From: Candidatus Parvarchaeota archaeon
GTDB taxonomy: Archaea; Nanobdellota; Nanobdellia; CSSed11-243R1
Assembly: GCA_003563585.1 (NCBI GenBank)
Contig: PWUQ01000107.1
Location: 1 to 7,612, forward strand
Reading direction: 5' to 3'
DNA length: 7,612 nucleotides
The notes under the pieces were generated by a model, which was not told the DNA's origin, made no database searches, and was given only the letters and a program-made list of their open reading frames with translations. Numbering within the stretch: the stretch's first letter is position 1; each line of letters begins with the position of its first letter. Below, one piece after another: positions 1-5,862 of the stretch. A program made the position numbers and the translations under genes.

Positions 1-308
1 AAACGTCTTTCAAATTTAGCTGAACTATAAACATAGTCTTCATCAACATCGTAATATTCGTATAAATAAACAAAATTAGTTCCTTCTGGAAGTTCATCTC
101 CAGTACGCATATACTCATCTTTAATCATGGGTAGCATTAAAAAAAAGCATGTGTCATCCATTTCTGTGTCTATTATCTGTATTAAATTATCATATGCAAG
201 ACCATCGACAAAAAGATTCAATGCAAACAATCCACCTATGCTAAGCACAGCTAGCAAAACAATACCCACAATTGCGTCAGGACCCCATTGTCCTTTTTTT
301 GAAACCAT
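1..308 (-). CDS. Class III signal-peptide (pilin-like) membrane protein, 3' end outside window
   Basis: The first 102 codons of an open frame that continues past the left edge, so this is the N-terminal part only. The protein begins MVSKKGQWGPDA and then has a hydrophobic helix at about residues 13-34. The KKG-Q junction is a good fit to the cleavage site of archaeal class III (FlaK/EppA-type) signal peptides, with Gln as residue +1; residue +4 is Pro, as in many of the small proteins of this window. The part after the helix is acidic and rich in Tyr (a YEYYDVDEDY run near residues 86-95). The start ATG lies 8 bases after the stop of the 348-residue gene, with a GAGGT about 11 bases upstream, so the two are probably cotranscribed. 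Function unknown; a surface or minor-pilin-like protein is inferred. Confidence 0.75.
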   Translation of the reverse strand, partial: MVSKKGQWGPDAIVGIVLLAVLSIGGLFALNLFVDGLAYDNLIQIIDTEMDDTCFFLMLPMIKDEYMRTGDELPEGTNFVYLYEYYDVDEDYVYSSAKFERR

Positions 309-316
309 TTTAATAA

Positions 317-1363
317 TTAACCTCTAAGCTTTCCTTTAAATTCAAACTCAGGTAATGTCATACCTCTATAATTATCTCCCTCTAACAAACAAGTTTGAAT
401 AAAAACTGCACCATATTTAAATTCACCATTATCATATAATGTTACTGGAAAAAACTTTCTCATTATATTAGGTTCTCCAAAGCAAGTCATATTTTGATGA
501 TGCCATATAGATAAAATCATTTCTCTACCATCTTCCGTTTCATTGAAATCCATTATTATTGCAGACCAATGTTGGTGGTGCCCTGATGCACGTTCAGGAT
601 GTCCAAAAACATATTCTCCCCTGTATTTGGCAGATGGCACGCTAGGAGGTCTTCCCTTAGTCCAATAGTATTTAAATTGAGAATAGTCTATGCTAAAATC
701 CAAACACTCTTCACAGAAATGAGACTCAGAATTCTCGCAATCTATAATTTTTTTTATTGTGTATTCTTCCCAACCAATATTTTCTACATTGCAAGTCCTT
801 TTTATCCGTTCGTCACGAAACCATTCTTGTGGTTGTTTGTAAACACGTCCTAAAAGAGATGTCGTTGCATAATCTTCTACATCCACATCCGGATCAAATT
901 CTATGGGACTAAATTCTGCATTAGGTCCAGTTAAAACCATGGGTTCATCTCCACTTAAATCAAAAACAATCACATCATATTTTAATCCTATCCCACTTCC
1001 ATTCTTGGCGTCATAAACTTCATTTAAAGCATCAATCTGCAAATCATAGTCATCCATCCTTATACAATTTATATGTTGGAAATCTCTAACTTTGTTAACA
1101 TCTATTATATAAGGATGCACTCTACTTAAAAAATTTAATCCTCGTTCATTTAATAAAATACTTCTGCTTTCGTAAGCTAAGCAATCAGAGCTTGAGAGAA
1201 GCCATCTTGTAACGAGCATATGATTAGTATGTTCATCAAATTGTTGTATCCTAAATGAAACACTTCTAGTCATTGTCAATAATGAAAGCAATACTATGAA
1301 AAATAACATTATGCAAATGAGTTGAACTCCAAAAAAAACCAATAAAGATTGTCCTTTTTTCAT
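317..1363 (-). CDS. Large single-helix class III signal-peptide protein, 348 aa, conserved hypothetical
   Basis: Starts MKKGQSLL, a textbook KKG-Q class III leader, followed by a membrane helix at about residues 7-31; the rest should lie outside the cell. The outer part has eight Cys (61, 100, 191, 209, 217, 220, 294, 325), an even number that suits disulfides; one more Cys (17) lies in the helix. Right after the helix, a SSDCLAYES segment (57-66) and a Gly-to-Asp segment ending YIIDVNKV (85-92) resemble a motif I recall from conserved hypothetical proteins of DPANN archaea. A His-rich stretch follows (H255, H262, H263, H265, then H288 and H289), and the C-terminal part looks beta-rich. The gene starts 16 bases after the 339-residue gene with only a weak ribosome site. 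Enzymatic activity is not indicated; I infer a minor-pilin-like or surface protein. Confidence 0.85.
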   Translation of the reverse strand: MKKGQSLLVFFGVQLICIMLFFIVLLSLLTMTRSVSFRIQQFDEHTNHMLVTRWLLSSSDCLAYESRSILLNERGLNFLSRVHPYIIDVNKVRDFQHINCIRMDDYDLQIDALNEVYDAKNGSGIGLKYDVIVFDLSGDEPMVLTGPNAEFSPIEFDPDVDVEDYATTSLLGRVYKQPQEWFRDERIKRTCNVENIGWEEYTIKKIIDCENSESHFCEECLDFSIDYSQFKYYWTKGRPPSVPSAKYRGEYVFGHPERASGHHQHWSAIIMDFNETEDGREMILSIWHHQNMTCFGEPNIMRKFFPVTLYDNGEFKYGAVFIQTCLLEGDNYRGMTLPEFEFKGKLRG

Positions 1364-1379
1364 TTTTAGTTTCCCTTAA

Positions 1380-2399
1380 TTAAGATTCTAACCTCTCCAA
1401 ATTTAATCTTACTACATCTCCAAATATCTCTATTCTATATTCGAGAATCATGCCCATTCTCACTATGTCATACCTTGAATATGTTGTTCCTGTATCACAA
1501 CCACCGACTCTATAAACATCTATATTTTCTATTTCCCCACAATTCAAACTTTTACAGCCAGTACCATCAACATTTATTTGAACCGAACAGTCAGATACAT
1601 CATTAAATCTACGCATGTCAAAACTTTCGATTGTTATATCATCTCCATAACCACCCTCATCTTTATTCAAAACAAAACTTCTAGGAGAATGTCCTTCATC
1701 ATCTCGGGCATATGTTGGCGTAACTTCATGCGGCAAATATATATGTTTTTTTAGATGAAGTGTGTTGCCCTCATTACATAAGTAATATTGTGGTTGAAGA
1801 GAAATTATTCCAGACAGAATTCTTCCCTCACAACCATAACGAACAGCTCTTACTAATTCAAATAAGGGGTCATCATGACTCACAGCAAGTGAATTATACA
1901 TAGTACTTCTAGTTTTAGAAATTTTTAATCTATTATTTTCAACACTACTCATTGGAATACGAGAAGATGGTTCATTAAGACTTGCATATGAAGAAAATTC
2001 AAAAGGTATGCGAAAATCAGGAATTTCAACCATAATCCTCGCATAATCAAAATATTTGAACTCTTCTTTTGGATGTCTAAATGTTCTTGTGAATTTATCA
2101 TGGGAGATTAAAGCTGGAGAACTCATTGCCATTTTATCATCCATACAAAGCAATGGAGGTTCATTGCCTATATATCTACAATCAAAAGGAGGATTATAAA
2201 AAATTGTGACGTCTTCGGGTACAGAATACGCAACAGAAGAAAGTGCTGCTATGTCATGTGCAAATACTGTTGCGATTACAACTCCATCGGTTAAACCTTC
2301 TATCATACCAAAAGTTAAAATTAAAGAACCTAAAAGAGCAGCGGTTGGTATAACTATAGCTCCTATCATAATTGCTATGTCTACAGCTCCTTTTTTCAT
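1380..2399 (-). CDS. Large single-helix surface protein, 339 aa, conserved hypothetical
   Basis: Begins MKKGAVDIAI with a long hydrophobic segment at about residues 8-33 containing a Pro at 18. KKG followed by Ala is a plausible but less typical class III leader, as it lacks Gln at +1. After the helix, a segment at residues 49-71 (HDIAALSSVAYSVPEDV, then an aromatic-Pro stretch) resembles the 'D-x-A-x-x-I/S-x-x-Y-x-x-P-x-D/G-V' pattern I recall in pilin-cluster hypotheticals of DPANN archaea. Eight Cys (74, 85, 190, 208, 271, 282, 287, 301) suggest disulfides in an external head. It is preceded by a 54-base gap, the largest within the block of large genes, and has no clear ribosome site, so it may start its own transcript. 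Exact function unknown. Confidence 0.85.
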   Translation of the reverse strand: MKKGAVDIAIMIGAIVIPTAALLGSLILTFGMIEGLTDGVVIATVFAHDIAALSSVAYSVPEDVTIFYNPPFDCRYIGNEPPLLCMDDKMAMSSPALISHDKFTRTFRHPKEEFKYFDYARIMVEIPDFRIPFEFSSYASLNEPSSRIPMSSVENNRLKISKTRSTMYNSLAVSHDDPLFELVRAVRYGCEGRILSGIISLQPQYYLCNEGNTLHLKKHIYLPHEVTPTYARDDEGHSPRSFVLNKDEGGYGDDITIESFDMRRFNDVSDCSVQINVDGTGCKSLNCGEIENIDVYRVGGCDTGTTYSRYDIVRMGMILEYRIEIFGDVVRLNLERLES

Positions 2400-2427
2400 A
2401 AGATTATCATAATATTTAATTAATTAG

Positions 2428-2439
2428 TTATATTTAAAA
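2428..2439 (-). promoter_or_regulatory. Candidate TATA box for the 339-aa gene
   Basis: On the minus strand this reads TTTTAAATATAA, centred about 35 bases before the ATG at 2399, in a gap that is almost entirely A and T. An archaeal TATA box at this place would put the transcript start roughly 8-10 bases before the ATG, giving a near-leaderless message; this fits the absence of a good Shine-Dalgarno. The base composition makes chance matches likely, so confidence is low. Confidence 0.3.
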
Positions 2440-2453
2440 TTTTAGTATAAAAA

Positions 2454-3245
2454 CTAACTCGTGAGTTCCATATCTATTCTATGTGCGCGATTCGTATTTG
2501 ATTTGAAAGTTATGACTTCTTGTTCGAATGGCATGGAAGTTCCTATGTACCCTTTGTGTCTTCCACCCATCACCCAATAAACATTTCTACCATCCTCCCG
2601 AAGCATACATGGAACTGCATAATTAAGAGTTTCATTAAAATAAGAACATCCTATCTCATCCATAACCATCGCACAACCCAATATTTTTACATTTGGATGT
2701 TTTAAATACTGTATTTCTTCAACCATCAGATACTCTCCCCAATTCCCTTGAATAGATTGTGCATCTTGTAGAGGTGTGCCTCCCCAGTTTTCTTTATATA
2801 AATTATGCTCAAATAAAGAATATTTGTCTCTATGAGGAAGGTCTACTCTTATAACACACATACAAGCATCATTATGATGTTGTCCGGGTTGATAACATTT
2901 TTCAAGATGATTTTCGCCTCGTTCATATAGTTCATATTCAGCTCCACACACATCTCCTTTCCCAAGCCAACAATGTGTCAATTCTAGTGGTATATAAGTT
3001 ATTGCATAGTATCTTCCTTTGACGCTGGTTTCCAATCTAAAATCTGAAATAGATGCTATTCCTTTAAATCCCTCGCTTGATTCTCTCATAGCACTTTTAA
3101 ATGAACCGAACATACTGACTGCCTGTGCATCTTCAACAGCAGTAGAAATTGTAGAGCCAAATAAGATTACAGCCAATAATATTAAAACTACAATAATCAC
3201 GCCGCCAATTATTTCAATCCAGTGTTGAGTGAATCCTTTTTTCAT
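2454..3245 (-). CDS. Single-helix CxC surface protein, 263 aa, paralogue of the next gene upstream
   Basis: I place the start at the ATG at 3245 and not at the one 30 bases upstream: the inner start gives MKKGFTQHW, like its neighbours, has a GAGG five bases before it, and avoids overlapping the previous gene. A membrane helix follows at about residues 10-30. The outer part has eight Cys, including a C-M-C at 128-130. It is a paralogue of the 295-residue protein encoded just upstream: with this start, Cys 100, 128, 130 and 200 fall at identical numbers in both, and Cys 191 here pairs with 192 there. Shared local patterns are GR-x-Y-x-x-A-I after the stalk, C-x-C-[VL]-I-[RK] in the middle, and [VL]-x-[VI]-L-x-C-x(7-8)-C later. 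Similar C-x-C hypotheticals occur in DPANN genomes as far as I recall. The role is unknown; an extracellular disulfide-bonded domain is likely. Confidence 0.85.
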   Translation of the reverse strand: MKKGFTQHWIEIIGGVIIVVLILLAVILFGSTISTAVEDAQAVSMFGSFKSAMRESSEGFKGIASISDFRLETSVKGRYYAITYIPLELTHCWLGKGDVCGAEYELYERGENHLEKCYQPGQHHNDACMCVIRVDLPHRDKYSLFEHNLYKENWGGTPLQDAQSIQGNWGEYLMVEEIQYLKHPNVKILGCAMVMDEIGCSYFNETLNYAVPCMLREDGRNVYWVMGGRHKGYIGTSMPFEQEVITFKSNTNRAHRIDMELTS

Positions 3246-3250
3246 GTTAT

Positions 3251-3254
3251 CCTC
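3251..3254 (-). promoter_or_regulatory. Ribosome binding site deciding the 263-aa start
   Basis: GAGG (in TGAGGAT) sits five bases before the ATG at 3245. It supports that ATG over the upstream in-frame one at 3275, which would overlap the preceding gene by 17 bases. Confidence 0.6.
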
Positions 3255-3258
3255 ATTT

Positions 3259-4146
3259 TCAATCGTGACATACAACTATGTCTTGATTATTTTCTAATTT
3301 TTCTATATTTAAAACATCGAATTCAGGCCTGCTATAAAAATTTGAATAATAATCATATTCTCCTCCATACATTGCTCTTTGAAATGATAATGAGGTTAAT
3401 TCTAGTGAACTATGTGAATAACTACTACCTATTTGAACACCCCAATCATCATAATGTGTTGTTATTTTTCCTCTTGTATGCATCCATAAAACAGTTCCTT
3501 CTCCGTATGCTCCAAAAAGTACTGGAAAATTATCTTCGCCGTGCAAACAATTCATCCCATCGAATCCTCTACATTGAAGAACTTCTACTTTTAATATTCC
3601 ATTATTTGAGCCAGTCAAATCTAAGTTGTCCAAAACAACTTCTATCCCATCGTTAATTTCTCCATAAATTGCTTCACGGTGTCTGTCCATTATAAAAACA
3701 TCGTATTCCTCATTCAAAATACAATTATTATCTATATCCGTCTCAAATTTAATAAGGCAAAAGCAATAATGATATGCAGTTCTACAATCAAAAATTCGAG
3801 ACCTCGAAGTGCTTGTAGTGCAAGTCCTGCCGCTTTCCTCTTCTCCACATATATCCAAACCATGAACTTGATTTGCAAAAGGTTCATTTACTATAGCAAA
3901 AATATATCCTCTTCTTCCGGAAGCTGGAAATGTTACATATGAAATTGTGTCGGCTCCTTGGTCGCAAGATACGGAAATTGAAGATGCCATTCTATTATAA
4001 CTTTTAATCGCTTCATAATCTGCCATGTATGATAACACGGGTTGAGCGAGTCCTGCAAATATGATAAAGATTGTGACTAGTACAATAGCAGCTCCAATAA
4101 GCCTTATTACAAGCGATGACATAACTTCATCTGCTTTTTTGTTCAA
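3259..4146 (-). CDS. Single-helix CxC surface protein, 295 aa, TTG start
   Basis: The start is a TTG at 4146: it overlaps the preceding stop as TTGA and follows a strong GGAGGT eight bases upstream; the first internal ATG is codon 9. The protein begins MNKKADEVMSS and has a membrane helix at about residues 12-32, with Arg 15 at its edge. Ten Cys lie outside the helix (61, 100, 109, 121, 128, 130, 142, 192, 200, 293), including C-F-C at 128-130. It is a paralogue of the 263-residue protein of the next gene, with matching Cys 100, 128, 130 and 200. The leader lacks the K-[GSA]-Q form, so processing by a prepilin peptidase is less certain than for its neighbours. The C-terminal third is rich in Tyr and Ser. 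Function unknown; its place in the pilin-like cluster suggests a surface component. Confidence 0.85.
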   Translation of the reverse strand: MNKKADEVMSSLVIRLIGAAIVLVTIFIIFAGLAQPVLSYMADYEAIKSYNRMASSISVSCDQGADTISYVTFPASGRRGYIFAIVNEPFANQVHGLDICGEEESGRTCTTSTSRSRIFDCRTAYHYCFCLIKFETDIDNNCILNEEYDVFIMDRHREAIYGEINDGIEVVLDNLDLTGSNNGILKVEVLQCRGFDGMNCLHGEDNFPVLFGAYGEGTVLWMHTRGKITTHYDDWGVQIGSSYSHSSLELTSLSFQRAMYGGEYDYYSNFYSRPEFDVLNIEKLENNQDIVVCHD

Positions 4147-4313
4147 GATACCCTACCTCCAGATATTTCTTCGATTAAACCATTTGTTACATTTTCAGTA
4201 GTTTCTGTAAAGATTTCAAAACCTGCAAAATGCCACAATATGATTATAGTTGCTATTATTAATAATAAGATGATAAATATAATAAATGTCATGGGTAAAT
4301 TTATTCCTTTCAT
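4143..4313 (-). CDS. Pilin-like microprotein, 56 aa, Cys-free, paralogue of the 72-aa protein
   Basis: A small open frame starting MKGINLPMTF, then a strongly hydrophobic helix to about residue 28 and a short polar tail ending GGRVS. An ATG two codons upstream (4319) overlaps the previous stop as ATGA and would give 58 residues. I prefer 4313 because AGGA lies about eight bases before it and because MKG-INLP then lines up with the KSQ-GLP leaders of the neighbours. The tail has no Cys. It shares an E-I-x-T, E-N-V-T-[E]-N, then E-I series with the 72-residue protein encoded just upstream, so the two are tandem paralogues. One N-glycosylation sequon (NVT) is present. Its last codons overlap the TTG start of the 295-residue gene, implying translational coupling. 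Confidence 0.75.
   Translation of the reverse strand: MKGINLPMTFIIFIILLLIIATIIILWHFAGFEIFTETTENVTNGLIEEISGGRVS
4155..4160 (-). promoter_or_regulatory. Strong Shine-Dalgarno for the TTG-started 295-aa gene
   Basis: GGAGGT, eight bases before the TTG at 4146 and inside the 3' end of the 56-residue gene. The match and spacing decide in favour of the TTG start over the internal ATG at codon 9. Confidence 0.7.
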
Positions 4314-4315
4314 AC

Positions 4316-4534
4316 TCATCTTCCTATCTCTCTATCTACAACATCGCTTGCGTTTTCAGTTACATTTTCACCTACATCAAACACACCTGTTGAAATTTCC
4401 AAACCTTCTCCAATAATTCCAAACGCAAACAACAAAACAACAACAAGCACGATTATTGCGAGTAATATAACAACAACTACGTGAATGGGCAGCCCTTGTG
4501 ATTTTTTATTTCCAAACTTACCCTTCTTTTTCAT
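4316..4534 (-). CDS. Pilin-like small membrane protein, 72 aa, Cys-free, N-glycosylation sequons
   Basis: A 12-residue basic leader (seven Lys) ends in KKS, followed by QGLP and a hydrophobic helix at about residues 17-41. This is the S-Q form of the class III cleavage site shared with the five Cys-rich proteins upstream. The remaining tail of about 30 residues is acidic, has no Cys, and carries two N-x-[ST] sequons (NVT and NAS). It matches the tail of the 56-residue protein of the next gene. There is no Shine-Dalgarno before the ATG, but a TATA-like box is centred 26-27 bases upstream and an oligo-T tract lies behind it, so it probably begins a new, leaderless transcript that includes the large genes downstream. 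Likely a surface or pilus subunit; this is inferred from the leader only. Confidence 0.85.
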   Translation of the reverse strand: MKKKGKFGNKKSQGLPIHVVVVILLAIIVLVVVLLFAFGIIGEGLEISTGVFDVGENVTENASDVVDREIGR

Positions 4535-4556
4535 ACAGAAACAAATAAGATTATAC

Positions 4557-4564
4557 TAAATAAA
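4557..4564 (-). promoter_or_regulatory. Candidate TATA box for a leaderless transcript of the 72-aa gene
   Basis: TTTATTTA on the minus strand, centred 26-27 bases before the ATG at 4534. That distance is what an archaeal promoter needs to start transcription at the ATG itself, and the gene lacks a ribosome site. It follows directly after an oligo-T terminator-like tract. Confidence 0.45.
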
Positions 4565-4571
4565 CTTTATT

Positions 4572-4594
4572 AAAAATAAAAAAAGAAAGAAGAA
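4572..4594 (-). terminator. Oligo-T transcription terminator-like tract
   Basis: On the minus strand this is a nearly pure pyrimidine run (TTCTTCTTTCTTTTTTTATTTTT), starting 8 bases after the stop of the 121-residue gene. Archaeal RNA polymerase terminates at T-rich tracts without a hairpin, and none is evident here. It would end the Cys-rich pilin transcript before the promoter-like site of the 72-residue gene. Confidence 0.5.
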
Positions 4595-4601
4595 TGTTGG
4601 A

Positions 4602-4967
4602 TTACTCTGGGCAGCCTACTTCTCTTGTAATTCCATCTCTGAATGTAACTCTGCATATAATACCCAAATCTTCGCATGTTGAATCTGCTTCAAGTCCTTC
4701 TATGTCTTGTTCAGCACAGAACAAATTATGTCCATTCAATGTAGTTACAGACTCGCCGATAGCTGGGTAATCTGTTGAATCTTCTCTGCTTGCGTGTGTC
4801 TGAATCCTTGAACAAAATGTTTCACAATTGGACCTTGCTGCTGATGGTGACAATGTTCTCTGAAATGCTCCTCCTCCTCCGACTACCAATCCTACAACTA
4901 AAATCAGGATTAAAATAGCCAAAGCTGCAATCACAATAAAATTTATTGGCAATCCTTGCGATTTCAT
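4602..4967 (-). CDS. Small Cys-rich pilin-like protein, 121 aa (KSQGLP leader, VTFxDG head)
   Basis: Leader MKSQGLP, then a hydrophobic helix at about residues 10-30 ending in a Gly run. S3-Q4 is the expected class III cleavage point, which would leave Q-G-L-P at the mature N-terminus. The head has six Cys: C-x3-C at the top of the stalk, an LFC in the middle, C-E-D-x4-C, then VTFRDG and a last Cys three residues from the end. The same order is found in the 126- and 140-residue proteins, so this is one family of heads. It has the strongest ribosome site among the Cys-rich genes (GGAGGT, six bases before ATG) and a 60-base upstream gap, so it may be the most highly made subunit. No named family recognised; role as a secreted or pilus subunit is inferred. 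Confidence 0.85.
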   Translation of the reverse strand: MKSQGLPINFIVIAALAILILILVVGLVVGGGGAFQRTLSPSAARSNCETFCSRIQTHASREDSTDYPAIGESVTTLNGHNLFCAEQDIEGLEADSTCEDLGIICRVTFRDGITREVGCPE

Positions 4968-4973
4968 TTACCT

Positions 4974-4979
4974 ACCTCC
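4974..4979 (-). promoter_or_regulatory. Strong Shine-Dalgarno of the 121-aa pilin-like gene
   Basis: GGAGGT with six bases to the ATG at 4967, preceded by an A/T-only stretch (about 4981-5007 with few exceptions) that could hide a TATA box. No other Cys-rich gene of this block has so complete a match, hinting at high translation. Confidence 0.6.
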
Positions 4980-5027
4980 TTTTTATATATTATATAATAA
5001 TATTTATTCATTAAAAAGGTTTTCTAA

Positions 5028-5408
5028 TTAGCTTACACACTGAGAATGTCCTGCTTCAGTACATTCTAAAGTGCAGCTTCCATCTCTGAAAGATACTCTA
5101 CAACTTGTTAATTCGTCGCATCTCACGCCAGGGTCATATCCTTGAACATCTTGAGTTACACTGCAAAATAGGGAATTTGTATTGGGATATGTATCTATAG
5201 AAACTTCTGAAGCACGTCTTGCTTCAGAAAGACATCTTGAGTCGCATGTATTTATAGCTGTCTGAGCGGCAACCGATTCAGTTCTAAATCCCATAGTAAA
5301 AAACAAAACCACGGCAAGTAAAACCAATACAGCTAAAACTGCGATTATTATAAAATTCATTGGCAATCCTTGTGCCTTCGCATTCCCTAACATTTTTTTG
5401 TTTTTCAT
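5028..5408 (-). CDS. Small Cys-rich pilin-like protein, 126 aa (KAQGLP leader, VSFRDG head)
   Basis: A 12-residue basic leader ends in AKA, followed by QGLPMN and a hydrophobic helix at about residues 19-40; A12-Q13 is the expected class III cleavage point. The head has eight Cys: C-x3-C just after the helix, LFC, C-D-E-L-x2-C, VSFRDG with a Cys in the next position but one, then two Cys near the end. The LFC, C-[DE]-[DE]-L and [TS]FRDG steps match the 121-residue protein closely, and the two are nearest relatives here. It begins 13 bases after the stop of the 140-residue gene without a Shine-Dalgarno, so it is probably translated from the same message by coupling. A second in-frame ATG at codon 6 has no better context. 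Surface-subunit role inferred. Confidence 0.85.
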   Translation of the reverse strand: MKNKKMLGNAKAQGLPMNFIIIAVLAVLVLLAVVLFFTMGFRTESVAAQTAINTCDSRCLSEARRASEVSIDTYPNTNSLFCSVTQDVQGYDPGVRCDELTSCRVSFRDGSCTLECTEAGHSQCVS

Positions 5409-5421
5409 TTTTTATTTCTTT

Positions 5422-5844
5422 TTACGTAACAGGTTCACAATTGCAGCATTTATCACATCCGCCTACAGCTCCTATTCCACAAGTTATTTCGTATTTACTT
5501 CCATCGTCAAAAGTAACTTCACAAGGACCTACATATTCATCGCAGTTGTAATCCCAAGTTCCTGTACTAGCTCCTCCTGTATTTGCAGGACAAAAAGCAA
5601 CACCTCTAGCTCCTCCTGCGCTAGGATTCTCACCACAAACAGCATTACAATGATAAGATATACCTCTTGCTATGCTTTGTGCTCTTACACATTTGGACTG
5701 ACATTGTGCAACTATTTGAGATTCACTAAGTCCTTCGCCACTTTGTCCAAATCCAACGAAGAAAAATATTGCGACACCAACCAAGACAATTATAACTATT
5801 ACTAATATTACAATTGTACTCATTGGTAATCCTTGCGATTTCAT
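5422..5844 (-). CDS. Small Cys-rich pilin-like protein, 140 aa (KSQGLP leader, 12 Cys)
   Basis: Leader MKSQGLPMST then a helix at about residues 8-32 that is almost identical, in DNA as well as protein, to that of the 85-residue protein of the gene upstream. The head holds twelve Cys: C-x3-C, C-x3-C, FC, C-D-E-Y-x3-C followed by EVTFDDG, a further Cys, and a C-terminal cluster C-x2-C-C-x-C. It is the largest and most Cys-rich head of the family; the Gly/Ala/Thr-rich loop around the FC differs from the relatives. The C-terminal cluster could be disulfide-bonded or bind metal; the sequence does not decide. TGAGGT lies seven bases before the ATG. It sits 18 bases after the 85-residue gene and 13 bases before the 126-residue gene, a likely operon. 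Confidence 0.85.
   Translation of the reverse strand: MKSQGLPMSTIVILVIVIIVLVGVAIFFFVGFGQSGEGLSESQIVAQCQSKCVRAQSIARGISYHCNAVCGENPSAGGARGVAFCPANTGGASTGTWDYNCDEYVGPCEVTFDDGSKYEITCGIGAVGGCDKCCNCEPVT
5758..5844 (-). repeat. Near-identical 87-base leader-helix repeat, copy 1
   Basis: The first 87 bases of the 140-residue gene match 6034-6120 at 85 of 87 positions by direct comparison; one difference is silent and one changes Ile to Leu. The match stops abruptly where the variable head begins. The last 23 bases of it also recur at 4945-4967 with a single difference. Confidence 0.85.
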
Positions 5845-5862
5845 AAATTATACCTCATTAAC

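Noticed and set aside
127..327. 66-codon plus-strand frame at the left edge
   Set aside because: Antisense to the leader and helix of the partial left-edge gene, whose KKG-Q start fits its neighbours.
599..853. 84-codon plus-strand frame
   Set aside because: Antisense within the 348-residue gene, which has a clear leader, helix and Cys pattern; no support for a gene on this strand.
3246..3275. Upstream ATG giving ten extra residues to the 263-residue protein
   Set aside because: It overlaps the previous gene, places an acidic decapeptide before the KKG leader, and would shift the Cys numbering off the paralogue; the inner ATG has a GAGG at the right distance.
3222..3656. 144-codon open frame on the plus strand
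   Set aside because: It lies fully antisense to the 295-residue gene and the start of the 263-residue gene, with low-complexity, Leu/Asn/His-rich translation and no ribosome site; AT-rich antisense frames of this length are expected.
4981..5007. A/T-only stretch before the 121-residue gene as a promoter
   Set aside because: TATA-like octamers are so close to the ATG that a transcript start about 26 bases downstream would remove the strong GGAGGT site; a promoter here is possible but no single box is convincing.
5398..5805. 135-codon plus-strand frame rich in Ser, Thr and Cys
   Set aside because: Antisense shadow of the 140-residue gene; its Ser/Cys content mirrors the Gly/Ala/Thr codons of the real gene.
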